DNA from: Simplicispira suum | GTDB lineage: Bacteria > Pseudomonadota > Gammaproteobacteria > Burkholderiales > Burkholderiaceae_C | DNA length: 64,000 nt | Reading direction: 5' to 3' | Assembly: GCF_003008595.1 (NCBI RefSeq) | Contig: NZ_CP027669.1 | Coordinates: forward strand, 3,224,001 to 3,288,000 | Shown here: piece by piece, positions 58,483 to 64,000 of the stretch | How positions within the stretch are numbered: position 1 is the first letter of the stretch | Layout: every line of letters starts with the position of its first letter | The notes under the pieces: model-generated | Told to the model about the DNA's origin: nothing | The model's database searches: none | Seen by the model: only the letters and a program-made list of their open reading frames with translations | Made by a program: the position numbers and the translations under genes

Positions 58483-58526
58483 TTGATAGCTGCGAACGCT
58501 TATGGAATAAGCTCTGGAGGCCAATT
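58483..58526 (+). repeat. palindromic repeat copy behind the kinase-tail duplicate
   Basis: ttgatagctgcgaacgctta then tggaataagctctggaggcc aattt. Same position relative to the gene tail as the copy at 55379. Confidence 0.8.
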
Positions 58527-58814
58527 TGGTTTGATTTCTTTCGTGCGCAGACGTGGGCACGGCGCAGGCCTTCACGCAGGCATGTCGCAGGCATTGGGGT
58601 CGGATCGCGATGCAGCGCAGCGAAACTCGTGCTCAGACCTTAATCCCGGAACGAGCGTGGCGCAGCGATAGTGCAGTGTCATGCATGCCTGTGACACTGC
58701 ATAGAAGTCCGAGAGGATGGGGGGCCTTTGAGACAGGAACTGCCAGCGACCAGTTCTGAAGCCGCCCGCCTGGATAAATGCTCAGGCGTGTGGGCCAGAC
58801 TGCTTTTTCATATC
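58527..58814 (+). other. stretch without a supported gene
   Basis: No convincing coding frame on either strand. It separates the kinase-tail duplicate from the integron attC site and may hold decayed cassette sequence. Two short inverted segments (gtgtcatgcatgcctgtgacac region, around 58677-58698) are visible. Confidence 0.5.
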
Positions 58815-58872
58815 GGCTAACGGCCGAGGTAAGCCGCCCGCAGTACGCGGGTCGGCTTGAGCCGGGTTAGGC
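58815..58872 (-). other. attC recombination site
   Basis: On the minus strand the site opens with GCCTAAC (58872-58866) and ends with GTTAGCC (58821-58815), the RYYYAAC and GTTRRRY core sites. Between them GGCTCAAGCCGACCCGCG and CGGGCGGCTTACCTCGGCC pair around a short loop, giving the imperfect attC hairpin. Length is 58 bp. It follows the stop of the 126-residue cassette ORF by 28 nt. Confidence 0.8.
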
Positions 58873-58900
58873 CGCGCCGCCGCACGATATAGACAGGCCT

Positions 58901-59281
58901 TCATTCAGAATGCCGCTTTTTGCCGAACACTTCGTCCATCGCTTTCACCATCTTGTCAAACGGAAGGATTTCGCTCGTCCGCGGAATGGTTGACCAGTAA
59001 GACCAAGTGCCCTTCACCTTCTCTCTCTGAATGTCAGGTGGAGGAGTATTAGAGTCGGTGTATTGCTTCGAGAACTGCGCAATCATGATAGCGGCCGTGG
59101 ACGATTCTGATCTCTTCAATGCCGTCGCAGCTCCACCTACCAACGCCGCGCCTTCCGGATTACTGAGAAGAGCCTCAATTAGGTCATTGTGCGTAAGGAC
59201 GGGATCCATGCCCGATCTCGCGCGAATCTCCTTGAGAAGGATCGGTGTGACGTCGGCAAGCGCGAAAGAGTTGTTCGACAT
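58901..59281 (-). CDS. integron cassette protein of unknown function (126 aa)
   Basis: A 126-residue, soluble, charged protein beginning SNNSFALADVTPILLKEIR after Met. No family is recognised, no signal peptide or membrane segment. Codon use is less GC-biased than in the flanking chromosome. It is directly upstream of the attC at 58872, as expected for a cassette gene. Confidence 0.7.
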   Translation of the reverse strand: MSNNSFALADVTPILLKEIRARSGMDPVLTHNDLIEALLSNPEGAALVGGAATALKRSESSTAAIMIAQFSKQYTDSNTPPPDIQREKVKGTWSYWSTIPRTSEILPFDKMVKAMDEVFGKKRHSE

Positions 59282-59399
59282 TTTGGTAGCTTTGCAACTT
59301 GGGTTGAGAACCTGAATCTGACTGTTCCGAGCCTTGGCAGGCTGTTTTAATATGAGTGTGCTTGAGCTTGATTATACAAAGTGGAGCGTCGATTTTGTT

Positions 59400-59741
59400 T
59401 TAGAATTCTGCTATTCGGACAACAAAATGCTCGCCGTTTAACTGGGAGACTGCCTTGAAGAGTGTGGCTTCGTCGACTTGAGGCAGTGCCTTCGCGAAGG
59501 CGTTGATCAGCACCAATAGTTGCATACGCGAGCACGCCGCGACATGCAAACACCAGTCCGGTGTGTTCCGTTTTATTTTTTCCTTGTCTGCCCAGGTAAC
59601 ATAGGCAGAGTGTGCAGCCCATCCACTGATCCCATACGCTTCAAACTCTAATAACGTAGGCGGGCACTTATCGTTTGTAAACCGGCGTTGCCAATCAGGC
59701 TCTCCCGGTGCAGCATGTAATGAGAAGTCAAATGTTGTCAT
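59400..59741 (-). CDS. integron cassette protein of unknown function (113 aa)
   Basis: A 113-residue protein starting MTTFDFSLHAAPGEPDWQRR, soluble by eye, with AT-richer codon use than its chromosomal neighbours. No family recognised. The 118-bp gap to the next ORF has no clear attC core pair, so this ORF and the 126-residue ORF may share one cassette. Confidence 0.65.
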   Translation of the reverse strand: MTTFDFSLHAAPGEPDWQRRFTNDKCPPTLLEFEAYGISGWAAHSAYVTWADKEKIKRNTPDWCLHVAACSRMQLLVLINAFAKALPQVDEATLFKAVSQLNGEHFVVRIAEF

Positions 59742-59845
59742 TCGTCGACCTACGTCAATTTTTCTGCGAAGTTAAATAGAGGTTTTCCTGTTAAATCTGA
59801 CAACGTCTTCTATATACGCCCTCTTATGCTTGGGGTTCCTCGGAT

Positions 59846-59878
59846 GCGCTAGGCCGCCACGCTTGGGCGGCCTAACGC
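59846..59878. repeat. strong hairpin with attC-like core bases after the first cassette gene
   Basis: A 13-bp inverted repeat (gcgctaggccgcc with ggcggcctaacgc, one mismatch, 7-nt loop) lies 5 bp beyond the DUF4145 gene stop. It contains GCCTAAC and GYTAGGC, but in the opposite order to a standard attC. It may be a fused or inverted attC remnant, or a terminator-like hairpin. Confidence 0.5.
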
Positions 59879-59883
59879 TGGAA

Positions 59884-60546
59884 TTAGATTGCACCACGGG
59901 AACGCCTGCTTTTGTACTGCCGGATCTGATGGGGCAAAGAGTAGAGATATTCGAAAAGATACGTACAGAACTGAACAACATCCTTGGCGTCCTGTGGTGA
60001 TGTTTCGGGCTGATCGGCAGCAGGGTGAGCGGACTCGTTTCCGAGTTCGCGGAGCTCGTGCGCCCACTCCTGCATTACCGGCGGAATCATGCCTTTGCTA
60101 GCGAGATCGTTGATCTCCTGCTTCAGGTTGTTTCCCTTGGCGCCGCAGTCGCGCAGAGCTACTTGTAAGGCGCTGCGCGCCATTACTGCGGCCGCATCCC
60201 AGATTTCGTTTTGCAATGACTGCTGCGCTTGCAGCCAAAAACGACCAACGGGCGCTGGCCACGTATCTGGCGCTTTCGTTGCTTTCCGCGGGAATGGTAA
60301 GAGTCGGTAGTCGTGAACGTCGCCGCTGGACGAGGGCGACCACAGAGCCATTACATAGCCGGCGCAGTTTCCGCACTTGAGTGTTGTGAAGTAGAGGACT
60401 TTTCGGTCGTTGGGCTTCGCCTTGCTGGCTTGATGCTCAACCGTGAAGTTACCGCGCTCAAAACAAAACGCACAAGTAATTGCATGCACCTCGAGTTTGC
60501 TGCCCGAGTAGCCGCTCCATTCTCCAAGATCCCACCAACTTTTCAT
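59884..60546 (-). CDS. DUF4145-domain cassette protein
   Basis: The 220-residue protein has an N-terminal zinc-ribbon-like region (CAFCFERGNF and TLKCGNCAGYV, two CxxC pairs) and a C-terminal helical DUF4145 domain (AAAVMARSALQVALRDCG to HELRELGNESAHP). DUF4145 is often seen near or fused to restriction and other defence genes; the function here is unknown. Its ATG lies 6 nt inside the core site GTTAGGT (60558-60552), so it is the first cassette next to attI. Confidence 0.82.
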   Translation of the reverse strand: MKSWWDLGEWSGYSGSKLEVHAITCAFCFERGNFTVEHQASKAKPNDRKVLYFTTLKCGNCAGYVMALWSPSSSGDVHDYRLLPFPRKATKAPDTWPAPVGRFWLQAQQSLQNEIWDAAAVMARSALQVALRDCGAKGNNLKQEINDLASKGMIPPVMQEWAHELRELGNESAHPAADQPETSPQDAKDVVQFCTYLFEYLYSLPHQIRQYKSRRSRGAI

Positions 60547-60551
60547 ATGCA

Positions 60552-60601
60552 ACCTAACGAATCCCGCAGAATTTGCGGGATAAGCTGGATGCTGCGGGAT
60601 A
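60552..60601 (-). other. attI-like recombination zone
   Basis: The minus-strand core GTTAGGT (60558-60552) fits GTTRRRY. Just upstream, tgcgggata is repeated at 60574-60582 and 60593-60601, with an inverted atcccgca at 60561-60568. Direct repeats beside the core are what IntI-binding attI sites show. The zone lies about 90-135 bp from the integrase start. Confidence 0.6.
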
Positions 60602-60656
60602 TTCTGGACACGGCTTCCTCCTGAAAGTGGCTTGCAGGCTGGGTTTGTGGTCGATA

Positions 60657-60676
60657 CACTGTGTAAAAACACAGGT
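60657..60676 (+). promoter_or_regulatory. LexA (SOS) box in the intI promoter
   Basis: cactgtgtaaaaacacaggt contains CTG-N10-CAG (60659-60674), matching the LexA consensus with an AT-rich centre. It ends 12 bp before the integrase ATG, so LexA would block transcription until DNA damage, as known for many integron integrases. Confidence 0.75.
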
Positions 60677-60687
60677 ATAAAACTCCC

Positions 60688-61694
60688 ATGAAACCCGGCA
60701 CCCCTGTTTTGCGCTCCACACGACTACTGGATCAGGTTCGGGAGCGTGTTCGCTACCTTCACTATAGCCTCAGCACCGAGAAGGCTTACCTGTATTGGGT
60801 GCGTTTTTTTATCCGTTGGCATGGTCGGTCTGGGGCTATGCGGCATCCGCGTGAGATGGGTGCGCAAGAGGTGGAAGCATTTTTGACCATGCTGGCCACC
60901 GAGCGCCGGGTATCGGCATCCACGCACAACCAGGCGCTCAGCGCGCTGTTGTTTCTGTATCGGGAAGTGCTGGCAATTGATTTGCCTTGGCTCAATGGTG
61001 TGAACCGCCCGGCGCAAAAGCGCCGCATACCCAGTGTGATGACCAAAGAGGAAGTGGCGGCGTTGTTCCAGTTTCTGGACCCGGACATGTGGCTCTTGGC
61101 GCAACTGTTGTATAGCACCGGGATGCGGCTGATGGAAGGGTTGCGGCTGCGCATCAAGGATGTGGACTTTGATCGCCATGTGATCATCGTCCGCGAGGCC
61201 AAGGGCAACAAAGACCGGGTGGTGATGTTGCCACGCGCTCTGCTTGCCCCGTTGCGTCAGCAGTGGCGACATGCCCGGTGTGTTTGGGAGCAGGACCGGC
61301 AGGCGCAGCGCGGTGGGGTGCAAACGCCGCATGCGCTGGAGCAAAAGTATCCGCAGGTTGGCAGTACCTGGGAGTGGTTCTGGTTGTTTCCCTCGCCCAC
61401 GTATTCTGTAGACCCGCAGTCGGCGCTGAACGCCGCCATCACTTGTATGAAGAAAGGCTGCAACGCGCTGTCAAGAAGACTGTGGCCCAGGCGGGCATTT
61501 ACAAGCCTGTTTCCGTGCATACCCTGCGCCACAGCTTCGCCACGCACTTGCTGCAGTCGGGCACCGATATCCGCACGGTGCAGGAGCTTTTGGGTCACAG
61601 CGATGTGTCTACCACCATGATCTACACGCATGTGCTGAAGGTGGCCGCTGGCGGCGCGGTCAGCCCGTTGGACGCCTTGGGTTTTGGTGTATGA
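60688..61694 (+). pseudogene. intI: integron integrase IntI-type tyrosine recombinase, frameshifted
   Basis: The N-terminal part (KPGTPVLRSTRLLDQVRERV onward) has the core-binding domain and catalytic Arg in STGMRLMEGLRLR, then the IntI-specific insert ([20 protein letters not shown]). The frame breaks near 61430-61433 and continues in another frame with [28 protein letters not shown] and [18 protein letters not shown], which carry the His, Arg, His and Tyr of the active site. One added C (AACGCC to AACCGCC) restores a protein of about 335 residues. As given, the product would lack the catalytic tyrosine. Confidence 0.88.
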
Positions 61695-62006
61695 CAGACC
61701 GCTTTGCGGTGGATGGATCAACGTCTCGTTGGGGTCGAACTCCGTCATCTACCAGTTGTGCAGTACGAGCACGGCGACCAGGCAGGCTTGCTGCACTCCC
61801 AGAGCGATGGTCAAAAGGCAAAGCGGCCAAGTTCTAGCGACAGCGACGCAACCCAAAATTCGCCGTCGCACTCAGAGCGCGATTGAAGGCAGCGCGCCAG
61901 TGACTGCAATTTCGGACAAACATTTGAATGAAATACGGCCCTGGCACTTACTGGTATTGCGCTGCCATGACACTTTTGCTGAAAGCAAGCGTGCCCGATA
62001 GCGCTT
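61695..62006 (+). other. stretch without a supported gene
   Basis: No frame with coding-type composition or a recognisable product on either strand between the integrase stop and the DUF1499 gene. It could hold the original right flank of the integron insertion. Confidence 0.5.
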
Positions 62007-62480
62007 TCAGCGCTTGCGACGCGCTTCGAACTGCGTGGAAAATTCCGCCATGCGCGAGCGGTTCTTGCCAAAGTCGTACTTGCCGACCAAGGAGCGGGAG
62101 CGGTAGTCGATGCGCTGCGCCTCTGCATCGACCCTGAAATCGACCAGATCCCTGAACCCCAAAAACGTTGTAAACACCACCTCCATCGACAAGGCGTCGG
62201 TCTTGACGATTTTTGCTTGGGGAAACTTCGCCAGCGTGGCGCGCAGCGCCTCCATGGCCTGCGTCGGCGTGCCCTCGAAGCGCAGTGGCCCAAGGCCACT
62301 GGTGCCGAAGGAGTTCACGCAGTTGGATGTCACCTTGCAGGCCAATGCGGCGCGGGTCGCATCAGTGGCTGGGCTGGCAACCGGCGGGGCGGCTGGCACA
62401 GCGTGTGCGGCGAAGCCGGCCACGAGCAGCGCAAGAGTGCTCGCCGTGCGGGCGCTTTGGAGTCTGGTTGTCACAGGCAT
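62007..62480 (-). CDS. DUF1499-domain exported protein
   Basis: The 157-residue protein has a signal peptide (TLALLVAGFAAHAVPAAPP) and a DUF1499 domain (NCVNSFGTSGLGPLRFEGTP to VDAEAQRIDYRSRSLVGKYD). Family function is unknown; some members are lipoproteins or exported proteins of about this size. Basic C terminus EARRKR. Nitroreductase lies upstream on the same strand after 18 nt, so the two may be co-transcribed. Confidence 0.85.
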   Translation of the reverse strand: MPVTTRLQSARTASTLALLVAGFAAHAVPAAPPVASPATDATRAALACKVTSNCVNSFGTSGLGPLRFEGTPTQAMEALRATLAKFPQAKIVKTDALSMEVVFTTFLGFRDLVDFRVDAEAQRIDYRSRSLVGKYDFGKNRSRMAEFSTQFEARRKR

Positions 62481-62498
62481 CGGTGCGTCGCTGGGCGC

Positions 62499-63176
62499 TC
62501 AGTCGCCAAAGCCCAAAAACGTCGCCGCCTCGTCCACGCTCTTGCGCTGCGAGACCACTGCGTTGGCGGGGAAGCTTTCGTCCGGCCAGCCCATGGCAAT
62601 GCAGGTCTGAATCACCTGGTCTTCGGGGATGCCGGCCTCGGCGCGCACCACCGGCGACTGCATGATGCCCTGGCTGTTGATCACGCAGCCCAAACCGCGC
62701 GCCCAGGCAGCGTTGACGATGCTGTTGACCACGCCGCCACAGTCAAATGGCGCAATGTCGCTGCCGTGAATGGCGCGGTCGTAGGTCACGACGATGGAGA
62801 CGGGCGCGTCGAACTGGCGAAAGCCGCGCAGTATCCAGTCGTGGCGTTTTTCCTTGTTGTCGCGCTCGATGCCCATGGCAGCGAAAAGCTGTTTGGCCAC
62901 GCCAATCTGCCGATCGCGGTGCGGGCCCACGTACTCCGGCCCCAGGCGAAACTCGCGCGAGTGCGGCACCCCTGCCAGGTTGCGCTCCACGTTCCCGGCG
63001 CGGATGCGGTCCAGCACCTCGCCGCTGACCACGTAGAAGTTCCAGGGCTGGGTGTTCATGGACGTGGGCGCGCGCATCGCGAGCTCCAGCACCTCGCGGA
63101 TGAGCGATTTGGGAACCGGCTTGTTCAGGTAGCCGCGAATGCTGCGGCGCTGCTGGAGGACGTCGTCGAATTTCAT
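62499..63176 (-). CDS. nitroreductase family protein
   Basis: The 225-residue FMN-dependent oxidoreductase has the family N-terminal motif QQRRSIRGYLNKPVP, the FMN/substrate segment MRAPTSMNTQPWNFYVV, and a C-terminal GIPEDQVIQTCIAMGWPDE. It reduces nitro compounds or quinones with NAD(P)H. ATG 63176 is the family start. Confidence 0.92.
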   Translation of the reverse strand: MKFDDVLQQRRSIRGYLNKPVPKSLIREVLELAMRAPTSMNTQPWNFYVVSGEVLDRIRAGNVERNLAGVPHSREFRLGPEYVGPHRDRQIGVAKQLFAAMGIERDNKEKRHDWILRGFRQFDAPVSIVVTYDRAIHGSDIAPFDCGGVVNSIVNAAWARGLGCVINSQGIMQSPVVRAEAGIPEDQVIQTCIAMGWPDESFPANAVVSQRKSVDEAATFLGFGD

Positions 63177-63561
63177 GCGGGTCTCGTTGGGGTGAATGCC
63201 TCGGGGTGGGCGCCTGTGTCCGGGCGTGCCGGCCTGATGTGAAGACCATTGTCCAAAGCTTGGTCTGCCCCATAGGTCAACTGCGTGACATGCACGGCGC
63301 TGGGGCAGGGCGAGCATGTCGATCATGAGCAACGGGGCATGGACAACATCGTACCGGGATGCAGATAGCGTGAAACACTGCACCAGGGTCTTGGCCCATT
63401 GGCTGCGCTGCAAAGGCCCGCTGCGACAATTCATGGAGCGGCCGGTTGAGGCCGACTTTTGCACGACGGACGATCCAGGCAGACGCCAGAGTCTTTTCAT
63501 TTTGATAGCTGCCAACGAAATCCCGGCGGGCGCCAGCAGCGAATTTTCTTTAGGAAATGGC
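63177..63561. other. intergenic region with a degraded palindromic repeat
   Basis: No supported gene in this 385-bp gap between divergent genes. The right part holds a repeat copy at 63500-63546 and should hold the promoter of the partial gene at 63562; the left part should hold that of the nitroreductase. Confidence 0.6.
63500..63546 (+). repeat. palindromic repeat copy, degraded
   Basis: ttttgatagctgccaacgaa then atcccggcgggcgccagcag cgaattt. The left arm is clear; the central stem is largely lost. Confidence 0.5.
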
Positions 63562-64000
63562 ATGAACACCAAACAACAACTCAAGGACCTGGTCAACGCC
63601 CGTCGCGGCATGCTGGTGCCCGGCGCCTTCAACGCGCTCTCGGCCAAGGTGATTGAAGACCTCGGTTTCGAGGCGATCTATGTGACCGGGGCCGGCGTTA
63701 CCAACATGTGGTTTGGCCTGCCTGACCAGGGTTTCATGGGGCTGACCGACATTGCAGACCACACGGCCCGCATCCGCGACGCAGTGGAGCTGCCGCTGAT
63801 CGTGGACGCCGATACGGGTTTTGGCAACGCGCTTAATACCTACTACGCGGTGCGTACGCTTGAGCGGGCTGGCGCCGACTGCATCCAGCTCGAAGACCAG
63901 GTCTCGCCCAAGCGCTGCGGGCATTTCAGCGGCAAGGATGTGGTCAGTACCGAAGACATGCTGGGCAAGATCAAGGCTGCCGTCGATGCCCGTCGCAGCG
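63562..64000 (+). CDS. isocitrate lyase/PEP mutase superfamily protein, partial
   Basis: The first 146 residues of a TIM-barrel enzyme of the PrpB/oxaloacetate decarboxylase/PEP mutase group. Visible are the start NTKQQLKDLVNARRGMLVPG after Met, the metal-binding VDADTGFG and the catalytic-loop motif KRCGHFSGK. ATG 63562 has TAGGAAA ahead. The right edge of the window cuts it. Lyase or decarboxylase activity on a 2-oxo or 2-hydroxy acid is likely; the exact substrate is unclear. Confidence 0.88.
   Translation, partial: MNTKQQLKDLVNARRGMLVPGAFNALSAKVIEDLGFEAIYVTGAGVTNMWFGLPDQGFMGLTDIADHTARIRDAVELPLIVDADTGFGNALNTYYAVRTLERAGADCIQLEDQVSPKRCGHFSGKDVVSTEDMLGKIKAAVDARRS

Larger units (their letters stand above)
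58815..61694. mobile_element. small chromosomal integron (cassette array plus divergent intI)
   Basis: From right to left: a tyrosine integrase of IntI type on the plus strand (60688-61694), a LexA box in its promoter (60657-60676), an attI-like zone (60552-60601), three cassette ORFs on the minus strand, and a canonical attC (58815-58872). Cassette genes pointing away from a divergently transcribed integrase is the standard integron layout. The array is less GC-rich than its flanks, especially 59280-59820, which supports foreign origin. The integrase frame is broken, so the element may be immobile now. Confidence 0.8.

Noticed and set aside
63177..63647. A long minus-strand extension upstream of the nitroreductase start
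   Set aside because: It covers a promoter region and a degraded repeat and has no recognisable sequence; ATG 63176 gives the family N terminus.

Overview
The window looks like chromosome of a Comamonadaceae-type betaproteobacterium (Burkholderiales, close to Acidovorax and relatives). The reasons are the high GC content with strong G/C preference at third codon positions, the sucA-sucB-lpdA-zapE order, the clpS-clpA and bamD/dnaE neighbourhoods, and an AT-ended palindromic intergenic repeat (core AGCGCTTAT-N3-ATAAGCGCT) of a kind I remember from that family. The family assignment is inference; no rRNA or tRNA gene was seen.

Positions 1-8.2 kb (all minus strand) hold a catabolic cluster that fits degradation of trans-4-hydroxy-L-proline: a Pyr4H2C deaminase of the DHDPS family, an orphan branched-chain-type periplasmic binding protein, a 4-hydroxyproline 2-epimerase with both catalytic cysteines, a three-subunit FAD/[2Fe-2S] D-hydroxyproline dehydrogenase (one subunit frameshifted), an Ldh_2-family reductase, and the small and large permease genes of a TRAP transporter that runs off the left edge. 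Two AT-rich leaders in the cluster share a 15-bp motif, which suggests one regulator for both transcription units.

Positions 8.4-31.4 kb are mostly housekeeping and regulatory genes: alaS; two adjacent diguanylate cyclases; trmB-gluQ; a renalase-like flavoprotein; a diguanylate cyclase-MinD-like ATPase pair; a SulP transporter; a BON lipoprotein; metC; a divergent tesA/ybbA pair; rlmB; small redox, transglutaminase and thioesterase genes; a split chromate transporter; and an AI-2E-family exporter. Positions 31.6-49.7 kb hold the 2-oxoglutarate dehydrogenase operon with zapE, a PP2C phosphatase, a DinG/YoaA helicase, bamD, dnaE, clpS and clpA.

Positions 49.8-64 kb are more accessory: a VIT-family transporter, two back-to-back toxin-antitoxin operons (Xre/RES and DUF3018/MazF) with visible operator repeats, sbcB, a Ser/Thr kinase fused to a cyclic-nucleotide-binding domain, and a DUF2157 + DUF4401/GDYXXLXY membrane pair bracketed by the kinase gene and a decayed duplicate of its 3' end. 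Next comes a small chromosomal integron: attC, three unrecognised or DUF4145 cassette genes on the minus strand, an attI-like zone, a LexA box, and a divergent, frameshifted tyrosine integrase of the IntI type. The window ends with a DUF1499 protein, a nitroreductase and a partial isocitrate lyase/PEP mutase family gene.

Nine copies of the palindromic repeat are scattered through the window. Two lie in frame inside essential or conserved tRNA-related genes (alaS, gluQ), one abuts the zapE start, and one was copied together with the kinase 3' end.
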